The position numbers and the translations under genes are program-made. Below are positions 25,935 through 34,921 of a stretch of DNA of 64,000 bases, one piece after another (position 1 is the stretch's first letter; the number at the start of each line of letters is the position of its first letter). This stretch comes from Kiritimatiellia bacterium (lineage in GTDB: Bacteria > Verrucomicrobiota > Kiritimatiellia > RFP12 > DVOR01), in contig JAFYWN010000001.1 in assembly GCA_017558005.1 (NCBI GenBank), forward strand, positions 28,372 through 92,371. The letters are read 5' to 3'. Under the pieces are notes generated by a model. That model saw only the letters and a program-made list of their open reading frames with translations. It made no database searches and was not told the origin of the DNA.

Positions 25935-26744
25935 TTAATCGCCGCGACGTACCGCAGCGACGAGGTTTCTGCGAAGTGCCAGGAGTTCTTCGCGACTCTT
26001 CGGCGTTGAGCGAGAGCCACTTTCTGGATCTAATCCATTAAGTTTGCGCTTACGCTGGGCGAGAGGCTGCGAACCTTCTTCTTCGCGGGTTTTCTTGCTC
26101 TGCTTACCGCCCTTCTTCTGAGCCTTTTCGGCTTCGAGTCCGAGCTTCAGCAACTTCTCACAGCGTGCTGCCAAATGCTTACGCGTCGTCTTTACGTCGT
26201 CGCGCAGTTCAGCAAATTCCTTCTTCTGCTGGCGCAGACGCTTGCTGATTTGGCTGCGGGTGTAAGTTTCACCGCCGATCGTAATCTCATCTTCGCGCCG
26301 GTCATCCATGTCATCAAGCGTGTCCTCAAGCGTTGAGATGTTCGCCTCTAATTCATCGGCTCGCTCAATCATCTTGGCATTCTTGGCCGAAAGGAGTGAA
26401 GGAAGAATGCCATGCTTCTGCGCAATGGCCATCAGCGTCTTGGGAGAGGTCTCGCCGTACTTGTTTTTGACGGCGTTCAGCTCTTTCTCCAATTTGGCTG
26501 CCTCCTCTTCTGCACTCTTTCGTGCTTTGGTGAGCTTTGCGAAGCGACGTTTGACGCCTTCGGGCAGACCTTCGCCTTTGGTTTCGTCTTCGTCTTCCTC
26601 TTCTTCCTCTTCCGCTTCGTCAGCGTCATCGTCTTCAGAGGTGTCTTCGTCTTCGTCGGTATCCTCTTCTTCGTCCTCGTCATCTTGTGAATCAATCACA
26701 TCGTCGAAGTCTTCAGAGGTTTCATCATCGTATTGGTCTTCCAT
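25935..26744 (-). CDS. Scaffolding protein (probable)
   Basis: 269 residues. Residues 1-55 are almost all Asp/Glu; a predicted long helical coiled coil (about 60-200) and a basic C-terminus (KKTREEEG...RKRKLNG...RRNLVAAVRRGD) follow. Acidic N-terminus, coiled coil and basic coat-binding tail are typical of phage scaffolds, and it lies immediately before the capsid gene. AAGGATA precedes the start. Confidence 0.75.
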   Translation of the reverse strand: MEDQYDDETSEDFDDVIDSQDDEDEEEDTDEDEDTSEDDDADEAEEEEEEDEDETKGEGLPEGVKRRFAKLTKARKSAEEEAAKLEKELNAVKNKYGETSPKTLMAIAQKHGILPSLLSAKNAKMIERADELEANISTLEDTLDDMDDRREDEITIGGETYTRSQISKRLRQQKKEFAELRDDVKTTRKHLAARCEKLLKLGLEAEKAQKKGGKQSKKTREEEGSQPLAQRKRKLNGLDPESGSRSTPKSREELLALRRNLVAAVRRGD

Positions 26745-26837
26745 GAGTTATCCTTCATGCTCGGAACGCGCCATGTTTACCGGCACAACGGGCTGCGCTA
26801 CTCTCCGCTGTCGTGCTTTTATTGTTGCAAAAGAAGA

Positions 26838-26873
26838 CCCGCCTAAGTGCTTCAAAGTGGCGCTTAGACGGGT
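26838..26873 (-). terminator. Terminator after the polyvalent protein gene
   Basis: CCCGTCTAAGCGC pairs (with two wobble/mismatch positions) with GCACTTAGGCGGG around a 9-base loop, followed by TCTTCTTTTG on the minus strand. Confidence 0.75.
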
Positions 26874-26877
26874 GTTC

Positions 26878-26893
26878 GTGTAGACATCTACAC
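26878..26893. promoter_or_regulatory. Palindrome GTGTAGACATCTACAC
   Basis: Seven-base arms with a CA centre, in the gap upstream of the scaffold gene. The same core GTAGANNTCTAC recurs at 34685 and 47295, each 5' of a late gene, suggesting an operator or activator site. Confidence 0.5.
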
Positions 26894-29800
26894 TAATTAG
26901 CGTTAATCGCATCAATCGCACGCAGGCGCGTATCGGGATTCTTGATGCTTTTAATTGATTCAAGCATTCGCAATGCGCTTGGTTTCTTAGCTTCCTTGAA
27001 GAGCTGCTTCAGGCGGTCGGTATTCTGTAGCAGGAAGAGCGTGTCTTCGGCCGATAACTCTTCTTGCGCGTCCATCTTCAGGAAGAGTTGCTCCACCTTA
27101 ATGCGATCCGCGGCGCGCTGCGCTTCGTCAATCTTCTCATACTCTCGCAAGGTCTGCATATCGCCGCCGGAGTCCACCGAACAGAATCGCGCGAGTGTCG
27201 GGCCGACCACGGGGAAGTTGAGGATGAAACGCAATTCCTTTGTGCTGTCGGAGTGCGGCACACCGTCAGTCTCGCGGAATCGATAGAGCTGCGCAAAGGG
27301 AGATGCATTCCAAGTTTTCTGCGTTACCTTCTCGGCGAAGTTAGTTGGCTCCAAGAAGCGAGCCTTGAAATCTCGTTCGGAATACATCGGCGCATCTCTG
27401 TAGGATTCGTGCGGATTGGAGCCAAACAGGTACGGACTGACAAACGGCGTGAGGAAGCTCCATATAGAGCCGCGATCGCTCGGGTCGAAGCCGAATTGAT
27501 TGGCTGCTTCATGGACTACATGGTCGAATCCAACACCCGGATCAGGTGAACCCAGTCCGCATCTCTCTGCAAACTTATTCCAGGCCGCGCGAATACCCAT
27601 GTCAATCAGTTTCGCTTCGTCAGGAATAGGAAGCTTGAGGCAGATTGTCGTCAGGCCATCAAACCAGATTGGCAGGCAGCGGTAGGCGCGCTGCGCGTAG
27701 ACAGACACCTTCTTCATTGCCTCTTCCTGCCAGCGCAGCACATCAATGACCGAACCCGCCACCGTGCCCTTGAGCTTCTCTTCGTCGTTATCGTCCGTGA
27801 GCAGCCAAACGAGCGACCTTCTGAGCAAGCCTGACGTGACCATGAGTGAGGTGAGCGTCGGGAGTGCATGCAGCGTAGCCTTGCCAAACCACGAGCCAGG
27901 ATGCTGCGTCGCAGACTTCACCGAGCGCAGTCCGGCGCGCAGGCGTGCATTCCAGAAGCTCGACGTGCTCATCTCGATCATCTGTGCGAGAAGTCCGCGC
28001 GCGGCGAAGTCTGGCGAACCAACCATCTCGGTAGTCTGCAAGGCTATGCGCTTGCGGTCCTTGTTGCTGAACTGTTGTTTACCTCCTGTCGCTTGATTAT
28101 GCAGCGCGCAATACCCTGCGAGTTTGATGGTCATTTCTTCAATCTCGCTCAGATTGCCAATGCCTTCCCAGATTACGTGCGCGCTCTTAGACGCACTCTG
28201 CCAAGCGGCCGTTCCCCATTGCTTGGGATCCTTTAGCACCTTCCATACGCGCTCTGGTAGAGGTGCCATTACGTCAACCTCGTCCTCGAAGGAGATTTCG
28301 TACTTGTCGAAGAGTTGCTTCAGGTCTGACTTGACGAAGTCGTCGTTGCGCATCTGTCGCAAGGTGAGCAATACGCCATCTTCAAGCGCCTTGCGTGCCA
28401 TGATAGCGCAATACTCCAATTCTTCCGCCTTCGAAATATTACCCGCTTTGCGTGCAGCATCAGCCTCTTGAAGTGTCTGTTCGAACTCGCCACGCTGAAT
28501 CATGCGCGCCATCTTGTGGCCGAAGCTTGTCCAGTATTCCACTGTTGAGGTATTGAAGAGGAATCGTCCGAGTGGGTGCTGACCGATTGACTTCATGACG
28601 TGAGGGGGAATGAATTGTGCCGCCATCGCAGCATAGGCTCCGGCGTCGGTAACACCACCAAGAATCGCACCAGGCTTGCCTGGAATAACGCGCATGGCTG
28701 CGCCGAGATTGAAGGCGCTTAACCAGTGGAGTGGTGACCGCTTAAATCCCTTATTATTGATTGCGAATGCGGCGAGGTCGCGCTCGTACGCTGGTGCAAT
28801 GAAGGTGATATTGTTCGTCGTTCGGCCAGCGTTAATGAATCGGCAGAAGGTAGTAATGCCAGGGATTGATGTGGACTTATCCATCACCGCGTCAGCCACT
28901 TCGCGTGGCACGACCATCGCCTTTACTTCGCCATTCTTCATGAAGTGAACCGTGCCGAAGCGGTCGTTGTTAACTTCGTTTTCACCCTTTTCGAGAATCC
29001 GGAATTCTGGGAACTCAAATCGTTCCAGTGTGTCTGCCAATTCAATCATCATGGCATTCTTCTGTGCCGCTTCAATGATTGCCACCGCAGTCTCGGCCGT
29101 TGCAGTCACTGGATTGGAGGTGGCCCTGAAACTACCGGTCAGACGGTGCAACCGATAACCCGTCTCCGTGGATACGCCGCCGCCAATCCGCATCATCTGC
29201 GTGAGTGCGAGCGTTAATGGGTCGCGCCCGGCCTTGCCTTTCTGGTCAAGTTGTTCGTGCATGTCGACAATCTGACCCGCATCATCGACGTGGCGCATCG
29301 TGACATAGTGCTTATTGCGCTGAAGGAGGCGCATATTGTTGGGGCCAAGCATGGAGGCGACTTGTGCATTGTTGATAACGGCTTGTTCATAGACGGCTCG
29401 GAATTGATTGGCCATGGAGATGACGTTGCGCATCTTTGAAAGGCCAAGTTCACGACTCATCTGATTGAGTGCCTTGTGGGCGGTCGGCGCATCGATACCC
29501 AATGCCGTTGCGCGGTCGCCAATCTCAATGACGCGCTTAAAATGGAGGTACTTGGCCAACGTCTTCATATCCACATCAAGCTTACGAGAGGCTTGAATAA
29601 CCTTCTCGGAGAGGTCAGCCAGGAAGATTTTGGATCTGCCGTACTGATGGCGATATTGGGTCAAGAGGTAGCTAACGTCTTCTACAGCCGCATTGGCGGC
29701 CAGTTTCAGTGCGTTGTATTCGTCCTGTGTCAACTTGCCCTTCTTAACCATCTTCTCTGCTTGACGCAATGCGATAGAGGTGGCTTCGTTCGCCACCATA

Positions 29801-32800
29801 ACAACCGGCGCATGTTTGTCGGTGAAGATGCGCGCAAATTTCATTGCGTTGTTGGCGCCAAAGAAGCGATAGTAGAGGCGTTCGAAGAGATTCGCCCCTT
29901 CCGGTGCCACGCGCTGTAGGCGGCTACGGAGTCTGCGCCGTTCCGTTTCGGCTTCGCGACTCCATTGTGCCGACAGGCGATCCATGAGTCCGCTCACGTC
30001 AGTCTTTCCTTCAATTGCGGCTACGGCTTTCTCCCAGGCACGCATGGCACTCGGATGGCGCTGCATACCTTCCATCATTGCGCGATAGTACTTCGGCGCG
30101 CGTTGTGCGACGGCTCCGGGATCCAACCATAACGCTGCGCCCATCTCGGCGTAGGCCTCTTTCGGCTGCTTGTGATATTGCACCTGGTCGGGTTTAATGC
30201 CCATCCACCAGGCGATGAAGTTGGTCGCCTCGTTGATGAGTTCGGTGTCGGTTGTGAACGCGGTCTCCGGCATGACTTCGGCGTGAGATTGCTTCAAATT
30301 TAAGATGTGCGCAAGGAAGTTGCCGTGCTCGCGCACCTTCACACCGTCAAGCTGGTCAATGTAGTGCCATAGTTCGTGGGCCATTACCTTCGTGCCAATG
30401 CCTTGGTGAATGCCCGACTTAATACGCCGGTCAACCAATTTGTTGAGCGCCTCGTGGAGTTTGATTTGGGAAAGGCGTTTTTCATGAATCACGACACGCT
30501 TGGAATGGTGTGCGCACCAATTCGGATCTTCGTTGCGGAAGAATCCCTTCTGCTTCAAATCGTCGTGCAACGCCTGGATATCCGTGGCATCAGCAAGGCC
30601 AAAGAGTTGTGCGCGAACGGCGGTATCTTGCGTGTCGTTCCTGAACCAACCCAGCGCATTGCGTGGGCCTCTGTTGGCATCCTTGACCACCTTCGGGTAA
30701 CGCCCTGCCAACTCACGATAGATTCCGACCACATGGTGCAGCGCCAATGGCACGCGCCCCTTCTCGGCAGCAGGAGAACCCACCACCGGCACACGTCCAC
30801 CATTTGGATACACCGTACTCTCCAGCGTCGAACGCATCTCGTCGGCCACAGGATTATTATTGACTTTCGCCTCCGAAGTGTGCGATAATTGAGGTGACTT
30901 AAGTGAGGAATTAGTCTCCGAGTATTGTCCTTCCTTGAGTATCGTTTGCGAATCGGAGTTTTCGCTCTCGACCTTGGGAGATTGATCGGTTAAACCGTTA
31001 GATCTCATTTGTTCGGTCTCATGGTCTGGGTTATCCAATACCATGAGGCCGAACTTTTTTAAAGCATTTGGGCCCGGCTTTCCTGGGTGAAATGACGTGG
31101 GTCCTTTGAAGTTGCCATCGCCGTCAAGGTTGAAGAATACTGCCGTCACGCCTTCTTGCTTTTTGGAATAGACTTTGACGTGTGTCGTATAGAGATTTCG
31201 ATTTTGACCATTGTGAAAACCGTACTCGCGTAAGACCATTTGTGGATGGCAGATGACGTCTATTAGAAGCGGGAGCATCTCAAGGCGTTGGCGCTGAAAT
31301 CCTGCAATATCAGCCTCTGTGTAGCGGCCGTATAGAATGCCTGCGCGAGCGTCTTCTGCGCTCTTAGCTTTGCTAATCCACCCCTTTCGCTGTCCATCTT
31401 TTGGTTGCTCGCTGATGAATCTGAAGAAATGCCCCTCGTCTAATTTGACTTTTTTCCCATCTGGAGTTTTAAAGATTCTGCCAGAAACATTGGCCATAAA
31501 CCATTTCAGTGCATCGCGAGCGGACACGCCTTTTGGAAGGAATGCTTGCTCTGGCATGGGTTGAGGCTTGATTGAGTCGGAGAGATTTCTTGCTTGTACG
31601 GCGTTCAATCGAATCGGATTATTGGGGTTAACTTCTTCTACGCCCAGAATCGAGAGATTCTGCATGCGTTGGTTATGCCCCTTCACTGCGTTGCGTTGCA
31701 TCAGTGAAAGATTCCTTTGTCCTTGAAGGCGAACCGGAACCTTCGCCTCGTGTGCAGCGGCCAGTACGCCCTTAAGGCCCGTATTAATTTCGGCTTCGGT
31801 GGCACCGTCTGCAATATCGACCGTCATCAACCCTTCGTCGCTTACGACCGAGAAGTGAGTCGCGTTTTCTACCGTAAAGCGCGACTCAATCGAGTCGTTG
31901 ACAGGTTGTAACGCCGCCTTTGGCGTCGTTGGCATCATCGAGAAGTCAAAGCCGCCCTGGTCTGGATTATCTCCAGTGTCAGTTTCGGCGTCCGCATTGG
32001 CGGCCGCCACGGCTCCTGCTTCTTGATTAACCGTCGTCATGCGGCCGTCTGGCATCTCTACGGCGATATCGTCAAGGTGTAAGGCTTGCTTTGCGTAGGC
32101 GTGGGCTTGTTGTGCAAGTTCGGGGTCGGTGTAATAATTCTGCCAACGCACCTTCCTGGCTTCCAGTTCGCTAATAATGCGCTGCATGCCTTCCACATCT
32201 TCCGAGGATTCAAGGCCGTACTTCTTCAGCAGTGCATCGCGGGCTTTAAGGTTGCCCGACTGCTTGCCGGTGGCTTGCTTGAGTGCGCGCAGGTCGGTCT
32301 CAATCTCTCGCACCTTACTGCTGGCAAACTTCGCTTCGAGCGTCATGGCCAACTGGAAGGAATCGTCATCGCCAAAGAGTGAGAGTTGCTGGATACCCCT
32401 GGCTTCAATGCGCTGCTTATAGGCACTCATTAAGGAGCGTGCCATGATTGCAGCATCGGTCGCACGAACACCATCGTTGAGTACAGCGCGCATTACTGCG
32501 CGTTGAATGTCACCGGCGTAGGCATTGGCACCCATTGGCGCTTCTCGCGCAATGGCCGAAGCCACGTCCAACGTCATGCGTTCGTCTTTGCCCATGAAGA
32601 AAGTGTAGAGGTCGTCGCTGGCGTGTTCGGCCAATAGCCTTGCTTCTGCTTGACGCTTGCGGCCGTAGAGTTCAGGATGTTCGGCCAACGTCTGTGCGTC
32701 AAGCTTGCTGTTCCGGAAGAAGTTAACGAAGTCTTGGTCGCTGCCTTTGCCATCGAGAATGTTGTCGTAGGCATCCATCAGACGTGCGGACTCAATCGTC

Positions 32801-34596
32801 CATCCGTCCTTCTCGTAGATGATGTTGGCGGGGATCTGCACCATCTGATTCTGTTTGGCCAGGTCCAGACGGTGACGCCCCGTTACGACCTCGCGGTGGC
32901 CGTCAGCAAATTCCATCACAAGAATCGGCTTGGCGGGAATTGGGTTGTATGCCCCTTGTAAGCGTTCTCCTGCCACCACGCCGGTGGCCGCATCCGCATC
33001 TGCCTTGAATTGCTTCACGCGATCATTGACTGCAATGCTATCCACAGGAAGGTTTTGCACCTTCAGGTCGCTATCACGAATCAATCGGAAGAGGTCAATC
33101 GTAGATTGCTGATTGACCTCTGGCCTAATCGTGACAGGCTCTCCATCGGTATCGGTGACGACACCATTAACCGTGGTAATCGTACCATCGCCGTGAACCA
33201 CTGCGCCATCCTTGAAGATAACGCCGCCATTCTGCGTTACAGCCGCTGGGCCGCCGGGCGCATCAGTGGCCACGGGCTGGCCAGCTGCTGCACGTTTGAG
33301 GGCTTCAAGCGCTTCTGCCTGATGCTCAATAGCGAAGAGGCGGCGCCACTTCTTCAGTTCGCTGCGCGAGTCAAGATAGCCGCCACCTTCACCCAGGGCG
33401 CCACCTGTGGCTCCGAAGATGCCTGCTTGTGCCGTGGCGCGGATCTTATCCTCCAAACTAATCTCAACGCCCGCATCCTGTAGGCGCGACAAATGCATCC
33501 ACTGGTCAAGCGATTCCGAGCCACCTTCCCATGCGACATTCCGCATGAAGCGTTTGGCCACGTCACTCTTAAAGGGTCGCCGGAGTCCACTCAAGAACCA
33601 TTGTTTGGCCGTCTTGCTCGCAGCGGGACCAGCAGCCGCAGAAATAGCTCCACTTTCTAAGTCCAGTCGCGATAAGAAATAAGACGTGAGGCCGTCTATG
33701 GTGGCAATCTCGGCGGCTCTATTTGGGTCTACGCCATTCTCTATAGCTGCTGCATGTGTTTCGCCTGCCGCTTCGCCTGCCATCCCGACTGCGTAGGTCT
33801 TGCCCGGACCAGTCGCCACTTGCTTGACTGCATTAACCGCCATCTGTCCAGTGGTCAATGGGGTCGTGGAAGGAGCAACCACCTTCGCCACTGGCGCCAC
33901 ACCTTTAACCGTTGTGGCGGCGGCATTAACGGCCTGTGTACCTTTGGCGGCGGCGCCACCAATAAGGAGCTGTGCGCCAAGGTTGGTCACCACTTCAATG
34001 CCATCTCGCACGAAGCGAACGCCATCGCTCATCAGGTGGTCGTACTTCTTATCTGCGCTCAAGTACTTCGCGTCGAACTGATCAAGCCCCTGACGCAGGC
34101 GTGCGTTATCCTTTGCCCAATCGTGAAATTGGCCAGACACCGCATTAGGTAAAAGCCCGCCTGCGGATGTGAGCCAACCCAAACCTGCATTGGTCAGCTG
34201 CGAGAGCCCGACAATCATCTTCGGAATCTGCGTCACTATGCGTCCTGCCTGACTGCCAACTGCTGCGCCGTAGTCTGCTGCAAACTCGCCCCAACGCCCA
34301 CTCTCCGCCTTCCAGGCTGCATCGCGCTCTTCTGTGGTCTGCGTGATTAATTCAGAGGGGTTGTCCGTATTGATTGCATGAAAGAGTTCGGTGGCCTGAC
34401 GTCCCTCTTGCGCCCACTGCTCCTGAAAAGCGGTAGACTTCTCGTAGGAGACGAACTGCTCTGTGCCGTCTTCGAACTTGAAATGGCGAAGGGGGATAAC
34501 CTCATCGCCGTTCTTACGAGCTTCGGCCGCTTTGTCGTAAGAGGAATATTCGAGTTGACCGTTGTGATAAATCGGAAGTAGATCTTTTGAAGCCAT
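26893..34596 (-). CDS. Giant polyvalent virion-associated protein
   Basis: 2567 residues, multidomain. Seen in order: a helical hydrophobic-rich N-terminal third; a ParB/Srx-like segment (VTGRHRLDLAKQ, about residue 570) followed by a helical region; a nuclease-like module near residues 1080-1170 (THVKVYSKKQEGVTAVFFN) reminiscent of phage PBECR toxin-like domains; a zincin-like motif KVMAHELWHYIDQLDG (about residue 1410); and a C-terminal LPD38-like region with NNITFIAPAYERDL. Polyvalent proteins are known in phages and conjugative elements and are thought to be delivered with DNA to protect or prepare it. The stop abuts palindrome 26878. Confidence 0.75.
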   Translation of the reverse strand: MASKDLLPIYHNGQLEYSSYDKAAEARKNGDEVIPLRHFKFEDGTEQFVSYEKSTAFQEQWAQEGRQATELFHAINTDNPSELITQTTEERDAAWKAESGRWGEFAADYGAAVGSQAGRIVTQIPKMIVGLSQLTNAGLGWLTSAGGLLPNAVSGQFHDWAKDNARLRQGLDQFDAKYLSADKKYDHLMSDGVRFVRDGIEVVTNLGAQLLIGGAAAKGTQAVNAAATTVKGVAPVAKVVAPSTTPLTTGQMAVNAVKQVATGPGKTYAVGMAGEAAGETHAAAIENGVDPNRAAEIATIDGLTSYFLSRLDLESGAISAAAGPAASKTAKQWFLSGLRRPFKSDVAKRFMRNVAWEGGSESLDQWMHLSRLQDAGVEISLEDKIRATAQAGIFGATGGALGEGGGYLDSRSELKKWRRLFAIEHQAEALEALKRAAAGQPVATDAPGGPAAVTQNGGVIFKDGAVVHGDGTITTVNGVVTDTDGEPVTIRPEVNQQSTIDLFRLIRDSDLKVQNLPVDSIAVNDRVKQFKADADAATGVVAGERLQGAYNPIPAKPILVMEFADGHREVVTGRHRLDLAKQNQMVQIPANIIYEKDGWTIESARLMDAYDNILDGKGSDQDFVNFFRNSKLDAQTLAEHPELYGRKRQAEARLLAEHASDDLYTFFMGKDERMTLDVASAIAREAPMGANAYAGDIQRAVMRAVLNDGVRATDAAIMARSLMSAYKQRIEARGIQQLSLFGDDDSFQLAMTLEAKFASSKVREIETDLRALKQATGKQSGNLKARDALLKKYGLESSEDVEGMQRIISELEARKVRWQNYYTDPELAQQAHAYAKQALHLDDIAVEMPDGRMTTVNQEAGAVAAANADAETDTGDNPDQGGFDFSMMPTTPKAALQPVNDSIESRFTVENATHFSVVSDEGLMTVDIADGATEAEINTGLKGVLAAAHEAKVPVRLQGQRNLSLMQRNAVKGHNQRMQNLSILGVEEVNPNNPIRLNAVQARNLSDSIKPQPMPEQAFLPKGVSARDALKWFMANVSGRIFKTPDGKKVKLDEGHFFRFISEQPKDGQRKGWISKAKSAEDARAGILYGRYTEADIAGFQRQRLEMLPLLIDVICHPQMVLREYGFHNGQNRNLYTTHVKVYSKKQEGVTAVFFNLDGDGNFKGPTSFHPGKPGPNALKKFGLMVLDNPDHETEQMRSNGLTDQSPKVESENSDSQTILKEGQYSETNSSLKSPQLSHTSEAKVNNNPVADEMRSTLESTVYPNGGRVPVVGSPAAEKGRVPLALHHVVGIYRELAGRYPKVVKDANRGPRNALGWFRNDTQDTAVRAQLFGLADATDIQALHDDLKQKGFFRNEDPNWCAHHSKRVVIHEKRLSQIKLHEALNKLVDRRIKSGIHQGIGTKVMAHELWHYIDQLDGVKVREHGNFLAHILNLKQSHAEVMPETAFTTDTELINEATNFIAWWMGIKPDQVQYHKQPKEAYAEMGAALWLDPGAVAQRAPKYYRAMMEGMQRHPSAMRAWEKAVAAIEGKTDVSGLMDRLSAQWSREAETERRRLRSRLQRVAPEGANLFERLYYRFFGANNAMKFARIFTDKHAPVVMVANEATSIALRQAEKMVKKGKLTQDEYNALKLAANAAVEDVSYLLTQYRHQYGRSKIFLADLSEKVIQASRKLDVDMKTLAKYLHFKRVIEIGDRATALGIDAPTAHKALNQMSRELGLSKMRNVISMANQFRAVYEQAVINNAQVASMLGPNNMRLLQRNKHYVTMRHVDDAGQIVDMHEQLDQKGKAGRDPLTLALTQMMRIGGGVSTETGYRLHRLTGSFRATSNPVTATAETAVAIIEAAQKNAMMIELADTLERFEFPEFRILEKGENEVNNDRFGTVHFMKNGEVKAMVVPREVADAVMDKSTSIPGITTFCRFINAGRTTNNITFIAPAYERDLAAFAINNKGFKRSPLHWLSAFNLGAAMRVIPGKPGAILGGVTDAGAYAAMAAQFIPPHVMKSIGQHPLGRFLFNTSTVEYWTSFGHKMARMIQRGEFEQTLQEADAARKAGNISKAEELEYCAIMARKALEDGVLLTLRQMRNDDFVKSDLKQLFDKYEISFEDEVDVMAPLPERVWKVLKDPKQWGTAAWQSASKSAHVIWEGIGNLSEIEEMTIKLAGYCALHNQATGGKQQFSNKDRKRIALQTTEMVGSPDFAARGLLAQMIEMSTSSFWNARLRAGLRSVKSATQHPGSWFGKATLHALPTLTSLMVTSGLLRRSLVWLLTDDNDEEKLKGTVAGSVIDVLRWQEEAMKKVSVYAQRAYRCLPIWFDGLTTICLKLPIPDEAKLIDMGIRAAWNKFAERCGLGSPDPGVGFDHVVHEAANQFGFDPSDRGSIWSFLTPFVSPYLFGSNPHESYRDAPMYSERDFKARFLEPTNFAEKVTQKTWNASPFAQLYRFRETDGVPHSDSTKELRFILNFPVVGPTLARFCSVDSGGDMQTLREYEKIDEAQRAADRIKVEQLFLKMDAQEELSAEDTLFLLQNTDRLKQLFKEAKKPSALRMLESIKSIKNPDTRLRAIDAINAN

Positions 34597-34651
34597 GGCG
34601 AAATCCTTGATAACAGAATGTCACCATTGTTTCAAAAATGCCGAAAGTAAA

Positions 34652-34667
34652 ATTTTATCGGCTATGC
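34652..34667. promoter_or_regulatory. Short hairpin in the leader of the polyvalent gene
   Basis: ATCGGCTATGCCGAT: six-base arms with a three-base loop, about 55 bases before the start. T-rich on both sides. It may be a leader hairpin or a weak terminator for incoming transcription. Confidence 0.4.
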
Positions 34668-34684
34668 CGATACTTCTCTTTTTT

Positions 34685-34696
34685 GTAGATGTCTAC
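34685..34696. promoter_or_regulatory. Palindrome GTAGATGTCTAC
   Basis: Five-base arms with a TG centre, 89 bases upstream of the polyvalent gene start. Same core as at 26878 and 47295. Confidence 0.5.
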
Positions 34697-34813
34697 TGAT
34701 TCTTCTACGGACAAGTCTTCATCCCCAAACTGTCAATATTTTGAAAATTGACAATTGCCTTTAAAATCTTATGTAAATCGTTGTGGGGTAAGGAATTGTG
34801 ATTGACAGATTTT

Positions 34814-34843
34814 TTGACAGTTGGAGATGGAGTTTGGTATAAT
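34814..34843 (+). promoter_or_regulatory. Strong plus-strand promoter
   Basis: TTGACA (34814-34819), 18-base spacer, TATAAT (34838-34843): consensus boxes pointing opposite to the surrounding late genes. Further TTGACA words lie at 34803 (+), 34751 (+) and 34730 (-). Confidence 0.8.
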
Positions 34844-34849
34844 GACGGC

Positions 34850-34905
34850 TCTCCTACACAGACACACAACCCCATAACGGCGACTGCATTGCAGCGCCGT
34901 TTTTA
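34850..34905 (+). ncRNA. Candidate short antisense-strand RNA, about 55 nt
   Basis: Begins about 7 bases after the consensus promoter and ends in an intrinsic terminator. The 5' part (CTCTCCTACACAGACACACA) is unstructured and CU/CA-rich and contains an anti-Shine-Dalgarno-like CTCTCCT. No start codon with a useful frame. Could be a phage regulatory RNA or an attenuated leader. Expression is not shown. Confidence 0.5.
34876..34905 (+). terminator. Intrinsic terminator of the short RNA
   Basis: AACGGCG pairs with CGCCGTT, continued by CTGC/GCAG around ATT with one bulged A, then TTTT. There is no T tract on the other strand, so it acts on plus-strand transcription only. Confidence 0.85.
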
Positions 34906-34921
34906 GTTATTGGTGGAGGTG

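Noticed and set aside
24821..26041. 406-codon plus-strand frame across the capsid gene
   Set aside because: Antisense to capsid and scaffold genes, which have ribosome sites and family-like features.
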